DNA of 64,000 nt from Winogradskyella tangerina. GTDB taxonomy: Bacteria > Bacteroidota > Bacteroidia > Flavobacteriales > Flavobacteriaceae. The notes below the pieces were generated by a model. It had not been told where the DNA came from, searched no databases, and saw nothing but the letters and a program-made list of their open reading frames with translations. The position numbers were made by a program, and so were the translations under genes. Of the stretch, positions 26,112 through 35,570 are shown piece by piece. Positions within the stretch are counted from its first letter, which is position 1. Each line of letters starts with the position of its first letter. The stretch is from contig NZ_QERF01000001.1 in assembly GCF_003260205.1 (NCBI RefSeq), positions 124,001-188,000 on the forward strand, read 5' to 3'.

Positions 26112-28451
26112 TTATTCCTGACTACTGCCATAGCCATAATTATATCCATAGTTATAACCGTAGCCATAGGATCTGCTTGCGCCTACATTATTTAGTACAT
26201 AAGCCATATTTTGAAGTTTGCCAGAATCGTGAAGTTCTCTAGAAAACTTTAAAAGATTCTTTTCAGTATAGTTTGCTCTAACCAGGTAAACCGTTGCATC
26301 TGCCAATTGAGAAATTAACATCGTATCTGTAACCAGAATTAAAGGTGCAGTATCTACAATTACATAATCGTAGATTTCTTTTGCTTCTTCAATTAATTTC
26401 TCAAACCTTCCGTTAGTGAGCAAATGAGCTGGGTTTGGAGGTATACTACCAGACAACATAATATGGTGGTTAGGGTGTTTATCAAAACCACTAATTAATG
26501 AATCTTTCCAGTCGAAATCTACATCATGTAGATAATTTGATAGGCCTCTTTTTTGCTTATCTTCAGCAATATGTGTATGAATTTGAGGATTCCTAAGGTC
26601 TGCTCCAATAAGTAGTACCTTTTTATTTATACTTGAAAGTGCCAAGGATAAATTTATACTAATATAGGTTTTACCTTCTCCTTTAATCGTAGAGGTACAA
26701 TAAATTACTCTTCCCAATTTATCTTCTTTTATTGGTAAGATATAATCAACATTAGAACTTAATATCCTGAAGGATTCTGCCAAAGGTGAACGGTCATTTG
26801 GATCTTCAAAAATTATGTTCTTTTTCTTTCTTAGATCTGGTATCTCACCAATAACAGGAACATTTGGCGAATATTTCGTCACATCGTCTTTACTATGTAA
26901 TTTATCATCAAACACAAAGGTCAGATATAAAATTCCGATAGGAAGAAATAGACCACCGAGTATTGCAACAGCATAGATTATACCCTTCTTTGGAGAAATA
27001 GGGTTTGTGCTCGATAAGGCATCTTCTACAATTTTGATAGAAGGTTCGGTAATGGCCAAATTTATAGCAGCTTCTTCTTGCTTCTGAAGTAGTAAGAGGT
27101 ATAAGCTTTCCTTTATCTTTTGTTGTCTTTGTATCGCCTTATATAATCGCTCTTGCTCTGGAATTTGCGAAACGCGACCTGCATATTGTTTATTCCTAAC
27201 ATCCAATTGATTTAAGGATGCTTCCAATTGATTTTTATAGGTTTTAATAGATCTATTGATGTTAGATCTTAGGTCTAAAACCTGATTTTCAGCTGCCTTC
27301 ACCGCAGGGTTATTCTCACCTGCACTACTTTTTAGTTTATCTCTGTTGAGGACCGCAATATTATATTCTGAAATAAGGGTGTTAATACCAGCATTCTCAA
27401 TTCCGAAATTAGCTGGTAGTAAGCCTAATGTATTGTCATCGGTGTTCAGAGATTTGTCGAGAAGGTTTGAAAGTGTAATTTGATTTTGAATTTTGAATAA
27501 TTCTTGCTCAGACTCCGCACGCTGTTGAAGTCCCAATTCTGCATCGGCTGTAATATTTACAATATTGTTGTCTTCTTTGAAGACCTCCTGGTCAATTTCA
27601 ATCGAATCTAATTGCACTTCTAATAGCTTAAAGCGATCTGCTATAAATTCTAAAGTGCGCTGAGACACAAGTTGTCTATCTTTTATTCCGTCAGCATCAA
27701 AAACACCCATAAGAGTATCTAATATGCGCTCGGAAAGCTCTTTACTCTCACCCTTCATAGAGAGTTGTAATAAATCACTTCGCTCTCCAATAGTCTCTAC
27801 TTTAATTTTATTCTTTAAAGACAATGCAGCATTTTTTAGAGTCGCGAACTTTATGATATAAGACTTGTCTGCGAAACTTTCTGCTAAGGCTTTATTCAAA
27901 TTTATATTGAAAGGAAGACGATGGTCTTTACTCTTGGTATTAAATTCGTTAAAGGTAAATGACTTATCAGTATTTAGATTGTCTATTTGCAAACCATTGT
28001 CTAAAATATTAACCTTATATGACATTGGGATGGTAATGCTATCGGGTTCAATGATCTGTTGAAATTCGAATGGTAAATGATCTATTTGAGTTGTTTGAAT
28101 TGTCCCTACTTCATAAAAACTTGTGTTCAGGTCTAGCTTCCTAACCACGCGATTCATTATAATGTAAGACGTAAGAATTTCAATCTCATTCTCTAAATTG
28201 ATGTTACTACGGTTGAATATAAACGCCGACGTAGGTAATTCTAATCCTTCAGACTCGTCGAGGATTTTTATTTTAGAGTAAGTCTCATAAATTCTAGGTG
28301 AGTACCTCAAAAACACATAGGCCGATATTAATGAAACTACCAACGCTGCAAGAAACCACGGCCAATACCTTAATAATCGTTTAATTTCATGTTTAAAATC
28401 AACATTATCATCATCATTTTTTGCGTAGTTATGATCGTATCTAACTTCCAT
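26112..28451 (-). CDS. wzc: Polysaccharide co-polymerase / tyrosine autokinase (Wzc)
   Basis: A 779-residue inner-membrane protein controlling chain length and export of the polysaccharide. An N-terminal transmembrane segment lies at about residues 33-51, followed by a Wzz domain, a long periplasmic coiled coil with a second transmembrane segment near residue 485, and the cytosolic BY-kinase domain: Walker A STIKGEGKT, Walker A' LLIGADLRNP and Walker B YDYVIVDTAP. The tail carries a Tyr cluster of seven Tyr alternating with Gly/Asn, the autophosphorylation region. It follows wza by 3 bp. No wzb phosphatase gene is seen in the locus. Confidence 0.94.
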   Translation of the reverse strand: MEVRYDHNYAKNDDDNVDFKHEIKRLLRYWPWFLAALVVSLISAYVFLRYSPRIYETYSKIKILDESEGLELPTSAFIFNRSNINLENEIEILTSYIIMNRVVRKLDLNTSFYEVGTIQTTQIDHLPFEFQQIIEPDSITIPMSYKVNILDNGLQIDNLNTDKSFTFNEFNTKSKDHRLPFNINLNKALAESFADKSYIIKFATLKNAALSLKNKIKVETIGERSDLLQLSMKGESKELSERILDTLMGVFDADGIKDRQLVSQRTLEFIADRFKLLEVQLDSIEIDQEVFKEDNNIVNITADAELGLQQRAESEQELFKIQNQITLSNLLDKSLNTDDNTLGLLPANFGIENAGINTLISEYNIAVLNRDKLKSSAGENNPAVKAAENQVLDLRSNINRSIKTYKNQLEASLNQLDVRNKQYAGRVSQIPEQERLYKAIQRQQKIKESLYLLLLQKQEEAAINLAITEPSIKIVEDALSSTNPISPKKGIIYAVAILGGLFLPIGILYLTFVFDDKLHSKDDVTKYSPNVPVIGEIPDLRKKKNIIFEDPNDRSPLAESFRILSSNVDYILPIKEDKLGRVIYCTSTIKGEGKTYISINLSLALSSINKKVLLIGADLRNPQIHTHIAEDKQKRGLSNYLHDVDFDWKDSLISGFDKHPNHHIMLSGSIPPNPAHLLTNGRFEKLIEEAKEIYDYVIVDTAPLILVTDTMLISQLADATVYLVRANYTEKNLLKFSRELHDSGKLQNMAYVLNNVGASRSYGYGYNYGYNYGYGSSQE

Positions 28452-28454
28452 AGT

Positions 28455-29216
28455 TTATCTCGACAATAAAATGGTTATACTAAGGGCCAAAGAGGCAATG
28501 GTTAATACGGTTCCGGCATTACCAATAAAACCTGCATTTTTCACTCTTGGATTGTTTGGGTTGACTATAATGATATCATTAGGTTTTATAAAGTAGAATT
28601 CACTATCAATAAATGATACTGAGGTCAAATCTATATGCGAAACTCTACGAATGCCTTCAACCTCTCTTTGAACAAGTATATCATCTCGCTTACCATTGAT
28701 TGTTAAATCACCAGCATATCCTAGAGCCTGTAAAAGCGTAATATTTTGCTCTGTAAAGGTAAAGGTACCTGGTTGATTAACCTCTCCCAAGACAGTTACT
28801 TTTGCATTTATTAAACGCACGCTCACAGTTGGATTTAAAAGATGTCCACCAGAAACGAGTTTATCCTTTATTACTTTTTCTAGTTCTTTAGTGGTTAGGT
28901 CTTTGGTGATAATATCTCCTAATACAGGAAAGGTAATATTATGGTCTACGGACACTAAATAGCCATCAATTTGCATGATCTGCAGATTAGGAACTTGTGC
29001 ACCTCTCGTCGATGTTTTGTTATAGGGTATTGATGCTTCAGGAACTAATGTTGCAACATCAATCTTTAGAATATCATTAGGTTGAATTACAGGGTCTGAA
29101 TAATTAACATTACTGTTGTTAGCGCTGTCTGCATCTTGAAGATATAAAATATCCTTTTTTGAAGCGCAAGAGCTTATAAAGACGAGTAATATGATTCCCG
29201 TAATAAGTTTTCTCAT
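28455..29216 (-). CDS. wza: Polysaccharide export lipoprotein (Wza)
   Basis: A 253-residue outer-membrane lipoprotein with lipobox ISSC (Cys17) and the Poly_export domain (PNDILKIDVATLVPEASIPY, about residues 44-65) followed by SLBB-like repeats (VTVLGEVNQPGTFTFTEQN). A C-terminal hydrophobic segment (residues 230-250) ends in SITILLSR. It forms the export channel partner of Wzc, whose gene starts 3 bp downstream. The length is that of the short Bacteroidota Wza. Confidence 0.93.
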   Translation of the reverse strand: MRKLITGIILLVFISSCASKKDILYLQDADSANNSNVNYSDPVIQPNDILKIDVATLVPEASIPYNKTSTRGAQVPNLQIMQIDGYLVSVDHNITFPVLGDIITKDLTTKELEKVIKDKLVSGGHLLNPTVSVRLINAKVTVLGEVNQPGTFTFTEQNITLLQALGYAGDLTINGKRDDILVQREVEGIRRVSHIDLTSVSFIDSEFYFIKPNDIIIVNPNNPRVKNAGFIGNAGTVLTIASLALSITILLSR

Positions 29217-29309
29217 TTAAATGTTTTTAAAGATTAACAAATATAAATGCAATTATAAGGACTAACAAGAAGCATTGTCCATTTTGGGCTAATATACTTT
29301 ATTATCGTA

Positions 29310-30389
29310 TTACTTCTTAAGAAAAAATGGTAAACTATATAATACCGAACCATAGATCAATAAATAGATAATCTGAGTATTAAGATTGAGGTGTAAAAGA
29401 TTAAAAGCAATTATAATTATTACAAGGTTAATCCCTGAAATCATAAGCGTTGTAACCAAATGACTATATCCTTTATCTATGAATCTATGGTGAATGTGAT
29501 TTCGATCTGCTTTAAACGGACTCTTTTTATGAATAAAAACTCTAACAAAAAATATACGTAAGGTATCCATTAATGGATAGTATAGTAACGCTAAAGCCAA
29601 AGCTGGCGAAGCTCTGTAGTAACTTGATGTTTCATCAATCTGAGCCATATTTATGAAACTAATTGTAAATATCGCTATCAAGTAACCAACAATCATGGAC
29701 CCCGTATCACCCATGAAAATTTTATTTTTATCAGAAAAATTGAGTCTTAAAAAAGCCACCAAGGACCCACCTAAGGCCGCCGAAATTGTGGCAAGGCTAA
29801 GCGCTCCGTTTCTCACAAATAAAATTGCAAATACAATAGATACAGATAGGGCTATGGTGCCAGCTAATCCGTCAACTCCATCAATAAGATTAAAGGCATT
29901 GATAATAAGAATATAAACGAATAAAGTAAAGCCAATAGAAATCCAATATGGTAACATATCGACATCAAGAATTTTTGAAAATCCTATTATTCTTGTATCT
30001 GTAAATACTATTAAAAGAAGTGCTGCAAATAATTGTCCGATAAATTTTTTCCTAGCAGATAAAACTGTTAGATCGTCTTTCAAACCGAGGAAAAATAATA
30101 TAGTTAAACCGCCCATAACCAACAGCAAAACTTTGGTGTTCAAAAATGCCCCAACAAGGGTCATGAGAACAATTAAGCTCAAAAATATCCCAATGCCTCC
30201 AAGGGTCGGAACTTTATTAGAGTGTAAACTTCTACTGTCGGGCTCGTCAACAAGTTGTTTTGTTTTCGCTATATATAGTATGGTAGGAAATGACTGGTAA
30301 GCAATAAAAAACGCTAGTACAAAAGCGGCGACCATCCAAACGACAACATTATTTTCAGGAGCAAAATTTTCGAGTAATGTTTTAATCAT
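29310..30389 (-). CDS. wecA: Undecaprenyl-phosphate HexNAc-1-phosphate transferase (WecA/MraY family)
   Basis: A 359-residue membrane protein with about ten hydrophobic segments that transfers a GlcNAc-1-phosphate type group to undecaprenyl phosphate, the first step of the repeat unit. Family motifs are visible: DEPDSRSLHSNKVPTLGGIG (residues 48-67), NAFNLIDGVDGLAG (the Asp-rich catalytic loop), GDTGSMIVGYL and the His-rich DRNHIHHRFIDKG. The His motif and lack of MraY-only features favour WecA over MraY. Sugar specificity is inferred from the adjacent wecB. Confidence 0.9.
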   Translation of the reverse strand: MIKTLLENFAPENNVVVWMVAAFVLAFFIAYQSFPTILYIAKTKQLVDEPDSRSLHSNKVPTLGGIGIFLSLIVLMTLVGAFLNTKVLLLVMGGLTILFFLGLKDDLTVLSARKKFIGQLFAALLLIVFTDTRIIGFSKILDVDMLPYWISIGFTLFVYILIINAFNLIDGVDGLAGTIALSVSIVFAILFVRNGALSLATISAALGGSLVAFLRLNFSDKNKIFMGDTGSMIVGYLIAIFTISFINMAQIDETSSYYRASPALALALLYYPLMDTLRIFFVRVFIHKKSPFKADRNHIHHRFIDKGYSHLVTTLMISGINLVIIIIAFNLLHLNLNTQIIYLLIYGSVLYSLPFFLKK

Positions 30390-30479
30390 ATAATCTGATA
30401 TTCAAACATCTTAGGGGTTTAGTAAGGTACAAATTTCTGAACAAAGTTCGACAAGTCCTAACAAAATCTAATGTTTGAT

Positions 30480-31580
30480 TTAATTCGCAATAAGTTTCAA
30501 AATATGTGAGACAATCCGTTGTGCTGTTTTACCATCCCAAAGAGGTATGGTTTTAGTTTGTTTCCATTCACCTGCAAATAATTTTTCTAAATATGGTTTT
30601 ATTGATTTTGGATCTGTTCCGACCAGTTCATTCGTTCCTAATGAAATAGTTTCAGGGCGTTCGGTATTATCTCGCATTGTCATGCATGGCACATTCAATA
30701 TTGAGGCTTCTTCAGTAATACCTCCAGAATCTGTAATCACAGCTCTAGCCTTTTCAACTAAATAGTTAAATTCGAGATAACCCAATGGTGCAATTGTGTG
30801 TAACCTAGGATGCGTAATCTCTAGGCGTTCTAAGATTTTGGCTGTTCTAGGATGAACAGGAAATATCAATGGTAATTCTCTGGTATGATGAATAATTTCA
30901 TCTATCATTGCCTTTAATTGACTTTCTTCGTCAACATTGGCAGGACGATGAAGTGTCATTACAATGTACTCCTTCGGACGAAGATCTAATTGACTCCAAA
31001 TTGAGGGTTGTTTAAAATTAGCTCTTTGTTTCAGTAGGGTATCAATCATGGTGTTACCGACATAAAAGATCTGATCTTCCGCTTTACCTTCCTTCAAAAG
31101 ATTAGAATTGGCTAATTCAGAAGTTGTAAAGAAATAATCGGTTATACTATCTGTTACTAATCTATTGATCTCTTCGGGCATACTCCAGTCATGTGATCTT
31201 ATACCACCTTCAACATGGGCCACTTTAATGTGTAATTTCTGAGCTACCAATGCGCACGCCATTGTTGAAGTTACGTCACCAACAACTAAAACTAGATCTG
31301 CCGGATTAGCCAGGAGTTCTCTTTCAAAATGGATTAGAATGGCCGCTGTTTGCTCGGCCTGCGTACCGCCACTACACTCTAGATTGACATGTGGCTCGGG
31401 TATATTAAGTTGTTCAAAAAAGCTACCCGACATATTTTTATCATAATGCTGACCAGTATGTACTAATCTATAATCTAATCTTTCACCTTTGGATTTGGCG
31501 GCATCAATGGCATGTATTATCGGAGCAATTTTCATAAAATTTGGTCGTGCTCCTGCTATTATGGTAATTCTAAAACTCAT
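30480..31580 (-). CDS. wecB: UDP-GlcNAc 2-epimerase, non-hydrolysing
   Basis: A 366-residue enzyme that converts UDP-GlcNAc to UDP-ManNAc. Typical motifs: AGARPNFMKIAPI (residues 8-20), HTGQHYDKNMSGSFF, VEGGIRSHDWSMPEEINR, LHRPANVD and DSGGITEEASILNVP with the C-terminal RDNTERPET. It sits just upstream of wecA in transcription order and after a WecG/TagA-type transferase, so it probably supplies ManNAc for the second sugar. No wecC dehydrogenase is visible, which argues for ManNAc rather than ManNAcA. Confidence 0.94.
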   Translation of the reverse strand: MSFRITIIAGARPNFMKIAPIIHAIDAAKSKGERLDYRLVHTGQHYDKNMSGSFFEQLNIPEPHVNLECSGGTQAEQTAAILIHFERELLANPADLVLVVGDVTSTMACALVAQKLHIKVAHVEGGIRSHDWSMPEEINRLVTDSITDYFFTTSELANSNLLKEGKAEDQIFYVGNTMIDTLLKQRANFKQPSIWSQLDLRPKEYIVMTLHRPANVDEESQLKAMIDEIIHHTRELPLIFPVHPRTAKILERLEITHPRLHTIAPLGYLEFNYLVEKARAVITDSGGITEEASILNVPCMTMRDNTERPETISLGTNELVGTDPKSIKPYLEKLFAGEWKQTKTIPLWDGKTAQRIVSHILKLIAN

Positions 31581-31645
31581 TATTGTTCAACATCATTAAC
31601 TTAAAATACAGAATAATTTCCTTCAATTAGTAGCTTTGCATAAGT

Positions 31646-32401
31646 TTACAAACAACTTTTGTTAAATAGCTTATAGCTCAACATTTCAAAAATAAACTTT
31701 GGTGTTGATACTAAGTTTCGTTCTGCTAATCTTCTTGGCTCCTTTAAAAAACGTGGCAGCCATTCTAGTCCCATTTTTATCCAAATCTTATTTGGTCGTT
31801 TTACATTTCCGGCATAAAAATCAAAAACAGCACCGATGGAACAGATGACTTTTGCATCTAGATTCTGTTTAAAACTATAAACCCATTTTTCTTGTTTGGG
31901 CGCAGTCATTCCAACGAACAACACATCGGGCTTGTGCTGATTTACCATGGCACACATTTTTGCACTATCCTCTTGAGTAAAACTTGGTTTATAAGGTGGC
32001 GAATAGGTGTTCAGCGTAATATTAGGATATTCTTTGCTGGCCTTTGCTTTGATCATCTCAAGTGTCTTTTCTGAAGCACCTAGAAAGAAACAAGAGCCAT
32101 TATTTTCATTCAATATCTGCATAAGATGTAAAAAAACATCGTAGCCAGCAATTTTCTTAATCGATTTTCCTTTGAGAAATTTTGATGCTAAGACTATACC
32201 CACACCGTCCGGCAGTAAATAATCGCTATGATGCAATGCTTCATTGAATAATTCATCTTTTCTCGAAATACAATAGGAATGTGGATTTATAGTATTAACA
32301 ATCTGTTTTTGATCATTGATACTTAAATTTTCAATAGTGGCGTTTACATTAAAGCCAAAAATTTCAACCTGATGTTTTCCTTTGTCTATCGCTTTATCCA
32401 T
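31646..32401 (-). CDS. WecG/TagA/CpsF family glycosyltransferase (GT26)
   Basis: A 251-residue transferase that adds an N-acetylmannosamine-type sugar to the lipid-linked GlcNAc. Motifs: LLPDGVGIVLAS (about residue 57), FFLGASEKTLEM, DVLFVGMTAPKQEKW and CSIGAVFDFYAG with the C-terminal GLEWLPRFLKEPRRL. These are the conserved parts of TagA/WecG. With WecA and WecB it predicts a ManNAc-GlcNAc-PP-lipid start. It overlaps the upstream NKWYS-like gene by 16 bp. Confidence 0.92.
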   Translation of the reverse strand: MDKAIDKGKHQVEIFGFNVNATIENLSINDQKQIVNTINPHSYCISRKDELFNEALHHSDYLLPDGVGIVLASKFLKGKSIKKIAGYDVFLHLMQILNENNGSCFFLGASEKTLEMIKAKASKEYPNITLNTYSPPYKPSFTQEDSAKMCAMVNQHKPDVLFVGMTAPKQEKWVYSFKQNLDAKVICSIGAVFDFYAGNVKRPNKIWIKMGLEWLPRFLKEPRRLAERNLVSTPKFIFEMLSYKLFNKSCL

Positions 32402-33273
32402 GTTTCTATCAACTCTGATTTTTGGTCTTCGTAAAAAGTTTTGAAATATCGTGTCCCGTATAAATTTTCTAGAATTTGCTTATCTAATTTTATGGTGTTC
32501 TTAATCGCTTTATAGGCCTTGTTATAATACTTTTCACCACCATCATTCACCGTAATTAATTCGATACTATCCTGATTATTATAAAGTTTAGAAATCGCTT
32601 CATCCCAACTGTCATTTAGGGTTTCCATTTTTAAGATCAGTAAATTTAGATTTTCTTTTCTCTCAACAACATAATTGTTTTTTTCGATTTCATTTTTGTG
32701 ATATATCGAAAATCCGTGAGGTCCAATGAGCTCTTGCTCTATCCATTTATCCTCCTCATCTATTATGCTATTAAAATAATCGTTATTTAGCACTTGACTA
32801 GCTTTATTTACATCGAATTGTAACCCTTTAAGATCAACTTCATTTTTGAATTGATCTAAGTTTTGAAAAAATGATGAAAGCTTGCGTTGCAGTGGTTCAC
32901 GAAAAACTGTAATGAAATAGATATCTTCATCTACTTTCTTAAATAATCTATTTAGAATCTTGCTTGTAATAAGGTGTAGTGGAACGGATTTTCTACTCGA
33001 GTTTTTATGCTGTTCCCAAGAGGATTTAATTCCTTCTTCTGAAATATAATGAATGTGAAAAACTCGACTTGTTAGTTGTTCTTTAATACTGTAGTATACC
33101 GAGGACGACCCAACTTTACCAATTGTTAAAACAATAAATAGTGGTTGAGACTTACTTTTAATAAACAACTTATAATACACCGAAATATATTCAACCAAGT
33201 AAACCGGATAGAATAGCCATCTAGCGATCCATCGTCTTAGTAATATTCCTGTATTTGTATTTCTAAAGTGCAC
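32386..33273 (-). CDS. Sulfotransferase-like capsular synthesis protein (NKWYS type)
   Basis: A 295-residue protein of the family annotated as putative capsular polysaccharide synthesis. A P-loop-like 5'-phosphosulfate motif, TIGKVGSSSVYYSIKEQ (about residues 50-66), and a 3'-phosphate motif, FREPLQRKLSSFFQN (about 123-137), indicate a PAPS-dependent sulfotransferase fold. The product may sulfate a sugar of the capsule; the acceptor is not predictable. It overlaps its neighbours on both sides (16 bp and 11 bp). A second sulfotransferase-like gene lies at 42331. Confidence 0.75.
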   Translation of the reverse strand: MHFRNTNTGILLRRWIARWLFYPVYLVEYISVYYKLFIKSKSQPLFIVLTIGKVGSSSVYYSIKEQLTSRVFHIHYISEEGIKSSWEQHKNSSRKSVPLHLITSKILNRLFKKVDEDIYFITVFREPLQRKLSSFFQNLDQFKNEVDLKGLQFDVNKASQVLNNDYFNSIIDEEDKWIEQELIGPHGFSIYHKNEIEKNNYVVERKENLNLLILKMETLNDSWDEAISKLYNNQDSIELITVNDGGEKYYNKAYKAIKNTIKLDKQILENLYGTRYFKTFYEDQKSELIETWIKR

Positions 33274-34390
33274 TATTTTTATCGTTTATCGTCTTATACA
33301 CTTCTAACATATTCGTTTCAAATACTTCCATAGTAAAATAGTTATAGAAGTCTTCATATGCTTGCTTTGAAATCTGTTGCCTAAGCGCCTTATTTTCTGC
33401 TAATTCTGTCATTGCCTTTTCTAAGGACTCGATACTTTGTTTATCTACGATCAGTCCGTTTTTCCTGTCCTGGATCATGTCACTAATCGCCCCTTCATTT
33501 GTTGTGATAATAGGCAATTTCATTTGCATAGCTTCTAAAATTACACCAGGAAAAATCTCATTATAGTAGTAAGTAGGAAAGACAAAAATATCTGCATTAT
33601 TGAGAGCTTCAAATTTTTGATTACCGTATAAAGGTCCTTTAACATCGACCTTGTCTTCAATCTTATGACTTTTACAGAAATCATTAATTACATCAAATCC
33701 AATGTCGCCTTCATCACCAACTACTGTTGCGGAAACCTGATATCCTTTATCACTAAGCTTCTTTAAGGCTTCGAGAAACTCCATAATACCTTTTGATTTT
33801 CTTAAATGAGAAAGATAAATAAAATTCAAACTTTGGGTCTCCGCCTTCTCTTCGACCTTCACTTCGGAAACTTTTATCCCGTTAGGAACAATATATAACT
33901 GAGAATCGTTTATGAAATCAATGATATCTAATGAAATACTTTTGCTCAAGCAAATCACCGAGCTGTTTTTAAAAACCCATTTGTAAATTATCTTAAGAAA
34001 TTTATTCTTGCTATATACCTTAACTCCCTTATTTCTTAAGTGATATAAGAGTTTTACATTAAATAATCTTAAAATGAAAATTATAATGGCATCTCTGGTT
34101 ATGCCTAGAGGTCTTACAGAGATTGTATAATATGCGAATGAGAATTTATTTTGAAATAGCAACTTAATCAAGCGAAATACAAAACTCAGAAAAAGAAAAA
34201 ATTTCTTAAATGAAGTTTTTCCAAGCTCCTTTATCGTTTTTGAAAAGCTTAATGGAAGAATAATTAGGTCGAAATTTTCATTAATTATTTCACTTTCCGC
34301 TACAGATAAATTCCGTTGAGATGCACCATGAACAGGTGGTGGTAGTTGGGCTAAAAATAATATTTTAGGTTTTTGCTTATCGTCTTGCAT
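33263..34390 (-). CDS. Glycosyltransferase family 4 protein
   Basis: A 375-residue GT-B retaining transferase. The N-terminal acceptor domain opens with FLAQLPPPVHGASQRNLS; the C-terminal domain has the nucleotide-sugar E-x7-E motif within FPGVILEAMQMKLPIITTNE (about residues 281-300). It should add one sugar of the repeat unit at the cytosolic membrane face. Donor and linkage cannot be read from the sequence. Overlaps the genes on both sides by 11 and 14 bp. Confidence 0.9.
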   Translation of the reverse strand: MQDDKQKPKILFLAQLPPPVHGASQRNLSVAESEIINENFDLIILPLSFSKTIKELGKTSFKKFFLFLSFVFRLIKLLFQNKFSFAYYTISVRPLGITRDAIIIFILRLFNVKLLYHLRNKGVKVYSKNKFLKIIYKWVFKNSSVICLSKSISLDIIDFINDSQLYIVPNGIKVSEVKVEEKAETQSLNFIYLSHLRKSKGIMEFLEALKKLSDKGYQVSATVVGDEGDIGFDVINDFCKSHKIEDKVDVKGPLYGNQKFEALNNADIFVFPTYYYNEIFPGVILEAMQMKLPIITTNEGAISDMIQDRKNGLIVDKQSIESLEKAMTELAENKALRQQISKQAYEDFYNYFTMEVFETNMLEVYKTINDKNSAL

Positions 34391-35570
34391 TTAAATAAAG
34401 TCTCTGATAACAAATTGAAAAAAAAGTAAGAATAAGAAGAAATGTCAATGATTCGGGGTAAATATGTTCGCCAATATACCCCTTACTTCCGCCATTTACA
34501 AATGCTGCTGCTAATCCACCTATAAAGCCAAGATATGATGGTAATTTTTGACTTAGGTACTTGAATAACTCTCTAATCAACATAATAAAGCCAATAAAAA
34601 ATACTAGGATTCCCAACAAGCCCATTCCGCCTAAAATAGAAATGAGAAAAAAGTGTGTATTGGTGGTATAAAACTCAGCACTACGCGCAATAATATCGAA
34701 CCCCCAACCTAGGAACGGCTTTTCATAAATCATATCTAAATACATTTCCCACAGCCTCGTACGTCCATTTAATCCTTCTATTTCTTCAGCATCCTTGTTA
34801 ATTAATATGATTTCCTGTATGGCATCTGCATTAATAACCCCTATAACAATTACGGCAGCAACCAAAAGAATAATAAATATAAAGGTCTTACTTTTTTTGG
34901 GCGATAGTGTCATTATGATCAAGACTGCCGTCAGAAAGGATAAAAATGAGCCCAAACTCGTTCCTAAAATGGTTAGAAATAAACCAAAAGCTAAATATCG
35001 TTTAAGTAGCTTTCTACGGTTTTTATACCATTCTGGTTCCATTAGACCACCAAAACAATAAGATGCAAGAATAGCGCCGGTAATGGTATAACTGTTATTA
35101 TGAAGTCCTGCTAAGGATAGTGAATCTCTTCTTAGTAATAAACCTACAAAACTCAAAGCACCTATGATCAATACTATTTTAAGAAATAGTTTTTCAATTT
35201 GCATATAATCATAACTATTGTAATTAAGAATAGTTATACAGGCCATAAATAGTATAAACGCCTCAAAGGCTCGATAAGAGGAATAAAATAGATTTTCAGA
35301 CCAAATCCCTGAAATAATACCTAATATAAAAAGAGCAATAAAGAAATTGATGGATTGATTTTTCAGTCTAATGATAAGACTCTTATATTTCAATAATAGA
35401 ACCGCTAGCATTATCACACTACCAATCTGAATCAGATTATAAAAATCAAGACTTGTATAAGTGCTTGAATCTCTGGTTCTGATAAGCAGCGTAATTCTGA
35501 ATACAAAAACAAGGACTAAAAACAATAATGCATAGACCCTAAGCTTGTATTTTTTGCTGAGATTATTCAT
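34377..35570 (-). CDS. wzy: O-antigen/capsule polymerase (Wzy-like)
   Basis: A 397-residue inner-membrane protein with about eleven hydrophobic segments and a large periplasmic loop around residues 235-300 that includes NGRTRLWEMYLDMIYEKPFL and GWGF. That stretch is the conserved Wzy_C/O-antigen ligase signature. Given wzx, wza and wzc in the same unit it is most likely the Wzy polymerase rather than a WaaL ligase; the fold alone does not separate the two. Confidence 0.85.
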   Translation of the reverse strand: MNNLSKKYKLRVYALLFLVLVFVFRITLLIRTRDSSTYTSLDFYNLIQIGSVIMLAVLLLKYKSLIIRLKNQSINFFIALFILGIISGIWSENLFYSSYRAFEAFILFMACITILNYNSYDYMQIEKLFLKIVLIIGALSFVGLLLRRDSLSLAGLHNNSYTITGAILASYCFGGLMEPEWYKNRRKLLKRYLAFGLFLTILGTSLGSFLSFLTAVLIIMTLSPKKSKTFIFIILLVAAVIVIGVINADAIQEIILINKDAEEIEGLNGRTRLWEMYLDMIYEKPFLGWGFDIIARSAEFYTTNTHFFLISILGGMGLLGILVFFIGFIMLIRELFKYLSQKLPSYLGFIGGLAAAFVNGGSKGYIGEHIYPESLTFLLILTFFSICYQRLYLNARR